Assembly (NCBI GenBank): GCA_963377175.1
Contig: CAUJNA010003001.1
Coordinates: forward strand, 1,272,424-1,336,423
Length of the DNA: 64,000 nucleotides
Direction: 5' to 3'
From: Effrenium voratum
Lineage: Eukaryota; Sar; Dinophyceae; Suessiales; Symbiodiniaceae
This document shows positions 1 through 9,767 of this stretch, piece after piece. Made by a program: the position numbers and the translations under genes. The notes under the pieces are model-generated. The model was not told the DNA's origin. It made no database searches and saw nothing but the letters and a program-made list of their open reading frames with translations. The stretch's first letter is position 1; every line of letters starts with the position of its first letter.

Positions 1-26
1 TGGCGGGGGATCTGAGGGCAGCTCAG
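1..26 (+). repeat. Family A repeat, 3' tail only
   Basis: The window opens inside a copy of the dispersed family A. The tail GGGGATCTGAGGGCAGCTCAG, split by the window edge from its 5' part, matches the ends of copies near 6.0, 11.05, 17.7 and 58.8 kb. It ends in CAG, like a splice acceptor. Confidence 0.7.
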
Positions 27-570
27 TTTTTGGATGGTTTTGAGGGGAAGCCCAAAGGAAACCAAGCACCTGGAGAAGCCCTGCCCCGGCGAGACCGAAA
101 AAGGAAGCTCTTTGCCCATTGGTTTGGGTGCATGTCCACGAAGTCTCCTGACGAACATGGAAGAACCAAATAACGCGTCGTTTCTTGCTTTTACGGAGTC
201 TTTGGGAGAACAACCCGCTTTTGTGGTTCCTTCCATTTATGTGCATGATAGTGGTTTGATGTCAATGTGTGGTTTGCGAGAAGGATGACTTAGCATTCAG
301 AAGAAACCCAAAGCAAAGAATCGTTGTTCACTTACTTGGTGAGTAGGCGCCGTTTGTTGAGTCCAGGCAAATGACCATGTTCACCTCTTTTTCTGCCGGA
401 TTGTCAACGTTGAAGAACACATGTCCACTACAAGTTGTCCCAAATGGGTTTGCTTCCAAACCCAAAGCTTCTTGTCGTCCCTTTGAACAACCCCAAACAA
501 GGTTCCTGCAGCATGCATGATCCTAAATCAACTGAGTCGTCATGACCCGTCAATGTTTTGGCACCCTTAA
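27..570. other. Non-coding stretch, no recognised gene
   Basis: Three frames are open for short distances only and none shows the G/C third-position bias of the exons elsewhere in the window. It is probably intron of the NUDT12-like gene whose 3' exons follow at 986 and 2270, since the Nudix box and zinc ribbon of that protein are not seen here and must lie further upstream, outside the window. Confidence 0.4.
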
Positions 571-685
571 CTAGGTCCCCCAGTAGTGCCATTTTACCTT
601 TTTGTTGGGGCGGGTTCCCCTACTAAAATAGACTACAGAAAAAAAAAGTTGGTACCCTTATTCGAACCTCTACTGAAGGACCTAG
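571..685 (+). mobile_element. Family B short TIR element, copy 1 (115 bp)
   Basis: It starts CTAGGTCCCCCAGTAG and ends CTACTGAAGGACCTAG, imperfect inverted repeats of about 16 bp. TTAA flanks it on both sides (567-570 and 686-689), a possible 4-bp target duplication. The interior carries the family hallmarks GGGTTCCCCTACTAAAATAG and GGTACCCTTATTC. Three other copies are at 3451, 53124 and 58294. There is no coding capacity. Confidence 0.75.
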
Positions 686-985
686 TTAATGTTAATAGGG
701 TCTGGACTGATGGCTCCAGGTGCGCCTTGTAACTGCATTGAGAGGTGGCAAGATCGGGTTCGCTGGCCCTCAAGTAGGTTCTGTGCTCACATGCAGGGGC
801 CTCAAAAATGGTGGGTTTCCCTCGGTTTCGCTTTGAGCCAACCTGAAAGGGCGCCAACAAAGAAACAAGCAACGCGTGTACTCATAGGTTTCAACACGTT
901 TTTGCCCAACCCAAAGGGTCCAGCATAGCCTTCAGGTAAGGACACCCAAAGCATCGGCAGAGTCCCAGATTTGGGGTTGCCTGAG

Positions 986-2362
986 GTGAACCGACAGGAG
1001 ATCGAGGACGCACGCTGGTTCAGCCATCAGGAGGTGAACCAGATGCTGCGCCAGGACACGCGCGAGGGCTCGTGTGGAAATGACGTGGTCTGTGTATTCT
1101 TGGTGGCTCCCAGCCATCCGGTTCCTTTGCTTTTTAGCTTTTTAGTTGGCTTAGTGGTTAGGTTTCCAGTATTTCAGACAAATAACGATGAGGTTTGATC
1201 AACATGTTTGGTAGTCTAGACGATGGTTCATTTGGGAGAGAGCAGAAAGGGGGGGGTAGTTAGAACGTGCTCCACATATTATTAATACATACATATATGC
1301 ATATATTATACACATGTGTGTGATAGGCATGGATTTGTTTAACGAGGCTTATAGTGAGGACTTTATGCGCAACTCACCTAAATATTGGCAGCCTATTAGT
1401 CATTACTCTATGCGTAAGTTGGAAGGCATGGGGGCGGGCACCCAAATGTCCACCCCTCAAAGCAATCGGGGGAAACACTTTTTTTTCTTCTGAGGAACCA
1501 AGTAGTTTTGTCCAAGGCCTACGTAACATATATGTATGTACTATAGGATCATAACCCAAACCTGGGGTCTAGACATTCCTAGGAGTTGACTCGGCATGCA
1601 AAAGGACCCGGCCAGCCAAATCCGATGGTTCGAAGCCAGGTTCGAGGTCTTTGACCCCCAGTGCCGGTGCAGAAAGTTTTTAACGAGGCTCAGGCGCCTA
1701 GACAAGGGTTTAGTTCGCTGAACTCAAACCTCCCCTCCCCCTTGGGGGGTCATGGAACAGACCTTCCTTTTTTCCACGTTAAAACAACCTGCTTGTTGGG
1801 GGGGTTCCCTTCAAATCAAGCATGCAAATAAGGTACCCCTCTTCCCATCAGCAAAAAGGAGGCCTGAGGATGTAGTCTCCCAAACTCCGATGTGCTAAAC
1901 CCATTCCAGTTATCTAAGAAACCCTATGTTAATTCCCCAACGCAAATACCAATGAAGCGTTATGGCTTCAACCATGATTTCATTTCGGCACGAAGCGGAT
2001 TTCGCAACCATCCATAATAAATGACGGTTGAAACCATAACGTGCGTGTGTGTGTGCTATTTTCGTTGGGGAATCGAATCATTCCAGGGGTTCTAAGAAAC
2101 TTGGAATGCTTCGATTTCCCAAAAACAAATCCAAACACTTTGGCAAATCACCATATCTTAGAGTCTTAGAGAGCGATTTGAAGTCATCCCCACCATGGTC
2201 AATCACCATGTCGTGACCAGAGTTTTGGGTACCTATTTTTCACCCACAGCCATTTGCCTAAGACCGTAGGAGCACCCGAAGGGCCTCTTTGTTCCGCCAC
2301 GCTACGCCATCGCCAACGCTCTCATCAGCGACTTCGCGGGCACACGGCAGGCGCAGTGCTGA
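986..2362 (+). CDS. NUDT12-like peroxisomal-type NADH pyrophosphatase, last two exons
   Basis: Exon 986-1063 encodes VNRQEIEDARWFSHQEV followed by NQMLRQDTR. Exon 2270-2362 encodes EHPKGLFVPPRYAIANALIS and ends at TGA 2360-2362. Together these match the C-terminal end of the Nudix NADH pyrophosphatase family (NudC/NUDT12): the EIEDARWF segment after the catalytic domain, then FVPP.RAIA.. LI. The family hydrolyses NADH and NAD+ caps to NMN(H) plus AMP. The Nudix box and zinc ribbon are not in the window, so the gene is 5'-truncated by the edge. The only phase-consistent junction I find is a GA donor at 1064 (CGC/GAGGGC) with acceptor GTAG at 2266-2269, giving a 1206-bp GA-AG intron. The family call is firm; the donor is my best parse. 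The last residues end AGTRQAQC, not a clear PTS1 peroxisomal signal. Confidence 0.85.
1102..1176 (+). repeat. Family A repeat, 5' half, inside the NUDT12-like intron
   Basis: GGTGGCTCCCAGCCATCCGG starts the copy, followed by TTTAGTTGGCTTAGTGGT and TTTCCAGT. The right half and the CAGCCCAG tail are missing. It begins 39 bases after the end of the exon. Confidence 0.65.
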
Positions 2363-2599
2363 CAATTCAGCCGGGAAATCGGGGAAAAATTGGCGGGCCG
2401 AGGTCAGCAAACAAGTACTCAACCATGCGGAGCTGAACTCTTTTCCGTGAAAAAGACAGTCCAGTTTGCTCTTGGTTTTTGCTTGTGTACTATGTAGCAA
2501 GGGAAGCTTTATGCCCAATTCTGGCCAAGGGATGAAGCCTCTTAGGTCTTGAGGTCCAATCCTAACCTTATCCTGACGGAAACCTCTTTGGAGATGCAG

Positions 2600-2645
2600 G
2601 AAGAAGTTATTCGACCAGACCGAGAAAAGGGACGTCCGTGTCTAG
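2600..2645 (+). CDS. Possible tiny terminal exon, unknown protein
   Basis: After GATGCAG the frame reads KKLFDQTEKRDVRV then TAG, with mostly G/C third positions. It lies only 240 bases after the stop of the NUDT12-like gene. No partner exon was found, so it may be chance. Confidence 0.25.
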
Positions 2646-3450
2646 AGGCCACTGAAGGTCTAGGTGTTCACATCGACATCGATGTTGTTGTTTGTGTGTG
2701 TGTTTTTTGGGCGGGGCGGGTCATCAAGGCTCAAGCACACAAAGGGGCCACCGTTGACACACACGATGCCCGGTGTTTTATAGTCAAGTAAGTGAGCCGC
2801 AAGCAAAGCTTGGAAGAGTTGCGACAAGGAGCCGGGCATTTGATTGCCAGACTGCCTTCGTCAAATGGAATGCGCCCAAACAAGGCGTGCATCGTAGACT
2901 TAATTATGCAAGGAGGCCGACCTTTAACCCTTGGGCTCGCTTGATGGCACGTTAAAAGTCAAAACCCTTGGTCTTGGCAAGTGAGTGGATAATAGGGGTG
3001 TGTCTTTTGTTATTGAACCCCACAAAATGATGGTTTTGCCTTTGGTTTCCCTTTAATAACCACAACAAAGGGGTACCCTAAACAACGAGACCCTCATGCC
3101 TCCCATTTACGGGTTGTGCTTGTGTATCACAGATTCACTTTTGGAGCACGCAAGCTCAGCAGGCTGAATTTGGGGACGGTTCCAAGCATCACCTGTGGGG
3201 GCCATTCTAAGTGAGCTGTGTTTGTTTTGCTACCTTCCATGTGGGCGTGTTGTTTGTTTCAGGGTACCCTCTTTCGTTGACCAAAAAGAAGCCAACTCTG
3301 CTAGGGAGTTCTTTCATTTCGACACAAGCCCATGTGGGCGGGCTGGCGGGCGGGTGGGTGGGTGGGGGTGGGTCGGTTTCAGGCCTCATTTGAGTTGCCC
3401 TGCGACTGTTATACGCTCTTCTTTCTTCGGAGTTTGCTTCCCTTACAAGC
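2646..3450. other. Intergenic or intronic stretch with family M-type repeat debris
   Basis: Around 3020-3095 the sequence TTTGGTTTCCCTTTAATAACC, cut by mutations, then AAAGGGGTACCCT resembles the interior and right arm of the family M elements at 46.2 and 46.7 kb. The rest shows no coding signal. Confidence 0.4.
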
Positions 3451-3579
3451 CTAGGTCCCCCAGTAGTGCCCTTTGACCGTTTCTTTTTGGGGGAGGGTTC
3501 CCCTATTCAAATAGACCTACAGAAAAGAAAAATAAAAACGGGTACCAACTTATTCTAACCTCTCTACTGGCGGACCTAG
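3451..3579 (+). mobile_element. Family B short TIR element, copy 2 (129 bp)
   Basis: Ends are CTAGGTCCCCCAGTAG and CTACTGGCGGACCTAG. AAGC precedes (3447-3450) and follows (3580-3583) it. In fact AAGCCTAG occurs just before the GT and again just after the element, so the repeat could be read as 8 bp. It ends 8 bases before the exon at 3588 and may supply that exon's acceptor. Confidence 0.8.
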
Positions 3580-3587
3580 AAGCCTAG

Positions 3588-3899
3588 AAGCTCAGCCAAC
3601 CAGCGGAGATTCTCGATTCCCTTGCCTACACAGGTAAGGTAATGTGGCTGTGGCTCAAAAAAAATACCAAAATGGCATCTTGGTAAATGGAAACAAGGAC
3701 TAAAAACTGCGTAACCCTAGCTCTTTAAATTTGAGCCACACCCATGTGGCTTTCTGTTTCAATGCGGTGTTGGGTGTTCCTGAAAGACTGGGTTGCACTG
3801 ATGTTAGCAATCCTTTCGGGAACCAACGTCGCTGTATTCGGTTCACCCATGATGACGGTTCTTTGCTGTAGCTCCAAACTTCGGACATTATTGCAACTT
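3588..3899 (+). CDS. Two exons of an unrecognised protein, split by a family F element
   Basis: Exon 1 (3588-3633) reads KLSQPAEILDSLAYT and ends in phase 1 at CACAG/GTAAGG. Exon 2 starts at 3787 after GAAAG and continues in the matching phase as DWVALMLAILSGTNVAVFGS, a hydrophobic segment that could cross a membrane, followed by PMMTVLCCSSKLRTL. A donor-like GTGCAG follows at 3900. The intron (3634-3786, 153 bp) is mostly the family F element at 3642-3749. I do not recognise the protein, and its 5' and 3' exons are not identified. Confidence 0.4.
3642..3749 (+). mobile_element. Family F short TIR element, copy 1
   Basis: Left end TGGCTGTGGCTCAAA and right end TTTGAGCCACACCCA are inverted repeats. 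ATGTGG occurs at both edges, a possible target duplication. The interior motifs TACCAAAATGG, TGGTAAATGG and ACTGCG are shared with copies at 27525, 33582 and, in reverse orientation, 49363. It begins about 8 bases inside an intron with donor GTAAGG. Confidence 0.75.
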
Positions 3900-4089
3900 G
3901 TGCAGACATATAGACAACAATGGGCCAATAGAGACATGACTTTTTTGGTGGTGGCAGGGTTTCAGCACGATGCTGCCTTAGGTATATACCCCGCTCATGG
4001 TCCTAGCCTTCCTTAGCCTTCTGCTGGCCATGGCGGTTATCTCGCGAAGTACATCTGTGGCTTGTCTAGTTGTTGATAGCAAGCTGCTA

Positions 4090-4183
4090 CCTTCCATTTC
4101 CATTTCCCGGGATCCTTTCTAGAAAACCGCCCGGAAACCCGTTTCGAAAAAGAGCGCTTGGAAAGAATGGAAACGGAATCAAG
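4090..4183 (+). repeat. Family J dispersed repeat, copy 1
   Basis: CCCGGGATCCTTTCTAGAAA, then CCGCCCGGAAACC and TTGGAAAGAATGG. A longer copy is at 35410-35513 and a reversed fragment at 39555-39600. The ends CCATT..TTTCC and GGAAAGAATGG are inverted relative to each other. Confidence 0.6.
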
Positions 4184-5500
4184 CCTTAAGCTAAGTCGTT
4201 GGCAGGGGATCTAGGCTCCCAGTTAAAGGTTCCTACAGGAGGGGAAGGGCCCATCTGAGTTTATGAGAGCTCTGCCTCCCTTCGCGGAGCCCACGAGTCT
4301 ATCATTTGTCGCTATCTTCCCTTGGCTTAAGAATAGGTCTTATTTTCCCTTGTTGGTTTCAAAGGGAATCTAGCACTAGTGGAAACATGTTGCTTTCCAG
4401 TGGACTTAAACAAATGGAAGTTAGTGGTCACTAGTAGTCACTAATAGTGGCGCTCCCCTTTTATGCCTCAAAACGTAGTTGATGAACAGGGGGGTCGTTC
4501 CGTTTTTTAGAGGATCCATTTTTTTAACTGGCCACACACGCACCCCATTCATACGCATGCTTTGATCTATTCAGGTTGCCCAAGACCTTATTTCTCGTCC
4601 AAAGTTTCGCACGCTATCCCACCCATTGACATGGAACCAACAGGAAAATGGTCCAAACCCGGACCCCCGAAACATAGGGTTGCAGCTAAATTGGCAACAG
4701 GGTAAGCCTACTGACAAGGGAGGCCAAACAACTTTGAGCTTCGATTTTCCAGGGTAAAAGAACATGCTGCTGCTATTCGTGGTACATGGAATTTTGCTAG
4801 ACAGCCACACAGGGGCTGGGTGAGGTCGTTTTTCCCCCCGAAGCCCTCATTTGGCAGCCTGACCAATTTGGAGGTTGGCATGACATCCTTCCCGGGTGCT
4901 GCACGGAACCCATGGGGCAAATTCTAATTCGGGTCAAAGGCTGTAATGCAGATTCCCTCAGACTTTCTATGGATCCCATGTTTGTTCGCGAAGGAGGTAC
5001 ATGATTTGTAAGGGGGGAGGAAGGGGAAGGGGAGGAGGGAGTGAAGGGGGGAAACATGGGCAAGTGAAAGATAAGGGCTTGGTGAGTGCCTGGCAATCTG
5101 TTTGGTTTGCTGTTGGTTTAGCAGATTTAGCAGTCAAGGTGCCCTTGGAAACCCAGACTCCAAGGCAACCAGGGTTGCTCAGAGCCGTTCGTTGGGCTTG
5201 TCCGGTTCGCTGGATATCCAGGCGGTTTTCACTTTCATGAGGGCGTTGACCCTTGGACCCTTACAGTGCCCCTTTGACACATGAAACAACAGCCACTATT
5301 GTTTGAGCCACCTCCTTATGTTCAATCAACATAGCCAAGATTGTTGAACAACCTCCTTGCCCATACTTATGTTCAAACAACCTCCTTGAGCAACCTCCTT
5401 GTGTTCCCGGGTGACCAGCTGCTTGCTGAACCAAGAAATGTGCAAACTCCAAGGGTGGCTTGGCTTCCAAGTGTTTAAAGTCCTCCAAGCGGCTTGCCAG
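4184..5500. other. Stretch without a supported gene
   Basis: At 4335-4425 lies a copy of a dispersed motif: CCCTTGTTGGTTTCAAAGGG, then AATCTAGCACTAGTGGAAAC and, further on, AAATGGAAG. Relatives are near 6.15, 10.8, 19.3, 38.8, 45.45, 51.55 and 59.3 kb. At 4427-4450 there is a small palindrome-rich run around TTAGTG and CACTAA. CAACCTCCTTG recurs at 5306-5400. Confidence 0.5.
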
Positions 5501-5886
5501 AGTCCTGCCGGAACCCTTCCGGAACACTACTCCGAACCTCTCCAGATTATATTTGGCGGAGTCATGCTCGCAGCGGTTGGTTGCTTGGTTGGCTGATTAG
5601 TTGGTTCGTTGGTTCGTTGGTCAGTTGGCTGATGAGTTGGTTTTGGTTTGTTGGTTGGCTGGCTGGCTGGTTGGCTGGCCGGTTGCTTGGTTGTTTTTTA
5701 TGTTTTGGCTGGCTGGCTGGTTGGTTGGCTGGTTGCTTGCTTGCTTGGTTTGCTAGTTGGCTGGTTGGTTGGTCAGAGACCGTTTCGTAGGTGCCTTTGG
5801 CGCGGCCCTTGGGACCGCTGGCTTTGGGCCTGACCCTGGGCCTCGCCGCCGGCTTCTACTTGGCGAAGCTGAGGTCCCGGCTTTGA
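5501..5886 (+). CDS. C-terminus of a small membrane protein, two exons
   Basis: Exon 1 (5501 to about 5587, after TTGCCAG) reads SPAGTLPEHYSEPLQIIFGG then VMLAAVG, hydrophobic at its end. Exon 2 (5791-5886, after TTTCGTAG) reads VPLARPLGPLALGLTLGLAA then GFYLAKLRSRL and TGA. This is one clear transmembrane helix with a short basic tail, so the C-terminus is probably cytosolic or matrix-facing. Third positions in exon 2 are nearly all G or C. The intron is a TTGG-rich low-complexity run with several possible GTTGGC donors; taking the donor at 5588 keeps phase 0. The family is not recognised. Confidence 0.55.
5588..5780 (+). repeat. Degenerate TTGG/GGCT simple repeat filling an intron
   Basis: The run is almost entirely GGTT, GGCT and TTGC units with an interruption around 5690-5705. 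It has the composition of the much longer array at 55.3 kb. Confidence 0.7.
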
Positions 5887-5904
5887 GCATCCTCTCGGTC
5901 ACAT

Positions 5905-6020
5905 GGTGGCTCCCAGCCATCCGGTTCCTTAGCTTCTTAGATCTTTTTAGGGTGTAGTGGGGATTTCCATTCAACCGACTAAAAGTTAAACTTTTAGCAG
6001 GGGATCTGAAGGCAGCCCAG
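5905..6020 (+). repeat. Family A repeat, full copy (116 bp)
   Basis: It runs from GGTGGCTCCCAGCCATCCGG to GGGGATCTGAAGGCAGCCCAG. The middle contains an inverted repeat: TTTTTAGGGTGTAGTGG with TTCCATTCAACC, then ACTAAAAGTTAAAC. It lies 18 bases after the stop of the membrane-protein gene, thus probably in its 3' untranslated region or beyond. Confidence 0.75.
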
Positions 6021-7351
6021 GTCAACTTCTTCCGTTTGCTGAAATTCAGACGTTGCCCAGTGCTCCCAGGCATGCCGCTACAGTGGACAACTACGGAAAC
6101 CATCCATGGTAAATTGACAAGAGGTCTTCAATGTGCTGAAATGAACATGTTTGATATTTTCCCTTGTTGGTCCTGAAGGGAATCGATTTCACTACAACTT
6201 TCTGAGGGCTCAAAAAAACTGGGCCTAGAACCCGACTTCCATGCGTTCAACTGCAGGCAGACGATCTTGTGGTCCTCATTTGTCACAAGGCGAAACTATC
6301 TGCAGTCTCAATGATCCATAAATAGTGCGGCCATGACCCCATGTAAAGTATGTGACAAGACTTGGTACTCAGAATCAACCCCATGAACGGAAGGTGTCAG
6401 ACTTGTGTTTTTCTACCTGAGTTACAAACTTGGTATTCCGGGGGTATACCCACACCCAAATAAATGGTCAGGGCGGGAGTGTCTATGTCCATTTACGGCT
6501 TAAAGGGGATTCTCCAAACCTGCACACACTGGAGCGGATTGGCCAAACACTTGAGTGGATTGGCCAAACAGTGTCTACTTTGTTTGCTAAAGCGGTCCAA
6601 ACCAGAAAATCGGAAAGTCCATCAGGAAGTGCTAAAATGACAAGTGACATCCTCTAAATAATCCTGCGAGTGGTTGAAAGTACAGGTGACCTTTTGGGAA
6701 AATCGATGGTCCTGGGCAAATGGGGCGTAAAACCAATATAAACCAGCGGACCCCTCTGTTTCCAACAAGACTAACTGATCAAAAGAACACTGTGGTTGAA
6801 AGACAACTCCCAAAGTCCATCAAGTGGAAAAGAGACATCCTCTAAATCATCCTCGTGGTTGAGACTCAACTAAAACTGATGCTAAAATGGTCTACCCACA
6901 ACCATGCAAGAAATAGCACCACGGCCTGCACCCAATTGGTTGTAATTATCCCTTACTAACCTCAATCTACCCGAATCGGGTGTTTGTGGACATTTAATTT
7001 TTCAATCCCCAGGTATTTAAATCAGTAGGTGCAAGTGGCCGCTCATCCAGCCATCCACTTGCGGATCGAGACCCTGTCTCACCAGTTGCTTAGCGCCTGG
7101 CTGCTGGCTCGCTGGGTGTGAGCGTTGATTTTGTGGCCTGGGATAAGAAAACCTAAACCATCTTTTGCTCGGGGATGTCCCGAAGATTCACATGGCACCC
7201 CACAAATCCAGATTTTACGCGGAAGCTCCATTTAGGGACCGCCCTTTGAAGGTGTTACCGCGCCAAGCTCGGTGAAAAACGGTCCGTGTCAAGCTGATGT
7301 GAGCTATGGGTGTCTCAATATGAGGCTTCCCTTGAGGTTGCCATTAAAGTC
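6021..7351. other. Stretch without a supported gene, containing local direct repeats
   Basis: GGATTGGCCAAACA is repeated in tandem at about 6537-6570. A segment with AAGTCCATCA, GACATCCTCTAAAT and ATCCT..GTGGTTGA occurs at 6615-6680 and again at 6812-6862. No frame shows exon-like codon bias. It lies between a + strand gene end and the 3' end of the - strand gene, so it is probably a convergent intergenic region. Confidence 0.45.
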
Positions 7352-7935
7352 CTAAGCCAGAGTATCGTCGAAACCAGACAAAAAGAGCTTGAGTGAATGA
7401 AGCGAGTCGACCAATCGGATAGCATCTAGGGCACGCAGCCAGACCATCTCTGCCACGTGCCATGGCCGAAAGACTTTGGCCCAATTGAAGCGGGGACAGC
7501 TCAAAGACATTGGAACACATTGAGCTGACTCGCGCATCCGGGAAAAAAACAAGTTTCAATGATTCTCTCTTGGGTCCCCAGCTGAGTTTCCCTTGGTAGT
7601 GCTTTGAGTAAGGTGAAGCGTCCTTCCGTTCTGGAAGGCTTCCAATTAGTTCAAGAGCCATAGCGAGCCGGGGGTTGTCACCGAGTCACCGATGCTTGAG
7701 GCTATCGTTTTGGGGAATGACTGCGTCACAGTGTCTCTATATCCAAGAAATGCAGGGTTGCAGGGGTTGAAGAAGACAAAGCACTTGTTGCCGGTGACAC
7801 AATATCTCATAAAGGAGTTCCTTTTGATCGCATGAGCAAACACAGAGACAGATGAGTTCGACCATGGCACACACAGGCCAATCGCCCAGCTGGCGGTTCT
7901 CGCCTTGAGCGGCCTTTAAGTGGTCTAAGAGCTTG
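7352..7935 (-). CDS. Minus-strand gene, last exons, unknown protein
   Basis: On the - strand, the upper exon starts near 7935 after ATCAG and reads SKLLDHLKAAQGENRQLGDW then PVCAMVELICLCVCSCDQKE, cysteine-rich. The last exon (about 7352-7531) reads CPRFNWAKVFRPWHVAEMVW then LRALDAIRLVDSLHSLKLFL and SGFDDTLA before TAG at 7352-7354. Both have plausible protein composition. One junction that keeps phase is a GT donor after HRQQ (near 7757) to GCGCGAG near 7531; a second reading of the upper exon, open as far as a GTGACT donor at 7689, also joins in phase, so the boundary is uncertain. The family is not recognised. Confidence 0.45.
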
Positions 7936-8623
7936 CTGATTTGTCTTAGCGGTTCCCAGCCGTTATGTGCGTTAGATGTTAAGTAATGCTCAGATGTCTA
8001 GAGTTCAGAGGGATTTGTTTTGATGTATGACATGTTACCCTTAGACGTTTGGTCTTTGAGAAATTGGAGAGATTTAACACACATCACACCGATTGTCTTT
8101 GTTAGACAAAATATGCAAAACAACAGAAACATGTTCCAGTAAGGGACGAACGAACCAAGTTGTGCAAGACCAAATTCCATTAAATTGCCCGGCCTGGGAG
8201 GGAACGTTCTATTTCAGAGGTTTCTCTTCGCACAAAATCCACGCCGGGCAGGCACCAGGTGGGCTTGGTGAATAAACCACCGGTACGGTTTCATCCATCG
8301 GTGCGAAATGGACTTTGTCCATGGATGGATGTACCCCGATTTTGTGATGGGACTTTACCAACTTGGACATTGCATGATTGAAGATCAAGCAGGAAATATA
8401 GCAAGAAGATATCGTCACGAGATAAATGGGGAAGCACCCAAAGGGTCCCCAAGTAAATTTCATGCCCATAATATATGTTTTGGCAGTAGCACGTTCACAG
8501 TGCCAAAGTAGCAAAGTTCATATTTCGCTTTAGCTAAAAGTTGAGCCTTCCAACAAACCAATCCGTTGGTAGCAATGGTGCCCTTTGCCAATTGCTACCT
8601 TTGCAACCATGGCCTTATGAATG
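7936..8623. other. Ambiguous stretch, both strands partly open
   Basis: At 8308-8511 the + strand reads a long open frame containing DFVHGWMYPDFVMGLYQLGH, while the - strand is open over 8209-8514. Neither shows clear codon bias or splice sites. CCATGGATGG and CATCCATC near 8295-8330 form a small palindrome. I cannot assign a gene. Confidence 0.3.
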
Positions 8624-8821
8624 TCAGCATGGGTAAAGGGCAGATATTGCAATGGGCACCATTGTCACGAGCCAAATAAACGCTCGAAATCCAAGAAGCC
8701 GCAATCCCCAGACCCAGCCGAGCCGGGCAGTTAGGCAGGCGGTGAGAAAAGCTGTGCTGACCGGAAGCTTGTTGACGAAAGCAAAGCCGAAGGTCATTCT
8801 TGGCTTTCCCGCGTGTGCCAA
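8624..8821 (-). CDS. Possible minus-strand terminal exon, membrane protein
   Basis: The - strand frame reads KPRMTFGFAFVNKLPVSTAF then LTACLTARLGWVWGLRLLGF and RAFIWLVTMVPIAISALYPC before TGA at 8624. Two hydrophobic stretches look like membrane helices. A second - strand frame and one + strand frame are also open here, so this is only a candidate. Confidence 0.3.
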   Translation of the reverse strand: MAHAGKPRMTFGFAFVNKLPVSTAFLTACLTARLGWVWGLRLLGFRAFIWLVTMVPIAISALYPC

Positions 8822-9499
8822 CCCTTGTTTTTCTTTGGCTTAAATCAGCTCCAAGATGAACTCGGACCAACTTGTGCCAGAAGGTTCGCGGAACCTTCCG
8901 GGCACGCTGCTTGGGAAACAAACCTGGTGAGACCTGCTGCTTGTTTGGTGCGTTTGAAAGAGAAGAGCTGTGGGTAGGATATTCATATTTGGGCAAATGA
9001 TTCCGGGAGCTCATTGACTGTTGGACAAGTTATCCACGTGTGTGTATTAGGAATGATTGATTGTAGTTGAAATGTTTCAGTTGCAGCCTTGAGCAGATGG
9101 AACTGCATAAGGGGCTGTGCCTCTTTTGAGCGGGAATCCGTACGCATCACGGGGCCGTTTGTTTGCGTCACCGCGCCGACCACAACGTCTCAATCGCAAG
9201 CCAGGCGTTTTTGATTCATTAATTTAGATAGCCGCGCGGAAGGCCTTTGAAGGGAACATGCCGGACTCGAGATGATCAATCGGTTGATGGGCCATGGTTT
9301 TTCAGCTTGGGAGTTTGTGTAGGGCTTCCGACTTCCATCCCGCATGTTCTTTGCTAAGTACATTGCTCAGGAATTATTGCCAAAGCCCAAAGACCAAGAA
9401 GACATACGACATATATGCATGTATCTACATATTCCGCGCACATAGTTGGGCTTGCCTCCGTCCTTTGTTGCAAAGGGGCTTTCCGGCACGTCATACAGT

Positions 9500-9625
9500 G
9501 CTCCTTAAAAGATCTCCATTTTGCAACCATTTGAAAAATGTTGCTTTTTCAACACCAAGAGAAAGAGGGGAGACCACCATTTACAAGTTGCAATGTTCAG
9601 GTGTAGAATGCATCCGGATCCCTCT
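9500..9625 (+). repeat. Family H dispersed repeat, copy 1
   Basis: About 125 bp from GCTCCTTAAAAGATCTCCAT to CATCCGGATCCCT, closely matching 36388-36511 on the same strand. Differences are mostly point changes and a short insertion of GAGAAAGAGG type sequence. Confidence 0.8.
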
Positions 9626-9639
9626 ACGATGCGGTTGTG

Positions 9640-9767
9640 GAATGGATTCGGTTGCACAACTCTCGATCCAAGGCATCAGAGGCATCATGGGCCTCGGCGA
9701 CAAAATGTCGACGCTCAGAGAAGTTGCGGACAGGGTCTCACCTGGTCTTACTTCCCCTGGTGTCTAA
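9640..9767 (+). CDS. Terminal exon, unknown protein
   Basis: The frame reads QLSIQGIRGIMGLGDKMSTL then REVADRVSPGLTSPGV and TAA at 9765-9767. Codons favour C/G endings (ATC, GGC, CTC). The acceptor is unclear; it may lie near the end of the family H repeat. The protein is not recognised. Confidence 0.4.

Noticed and set aside
3650..3665. GTGGCTCAAAA motifs resembling relict spliced leader
   Set aside because: They are the inverted ends of family F elements and occur in both orientations.
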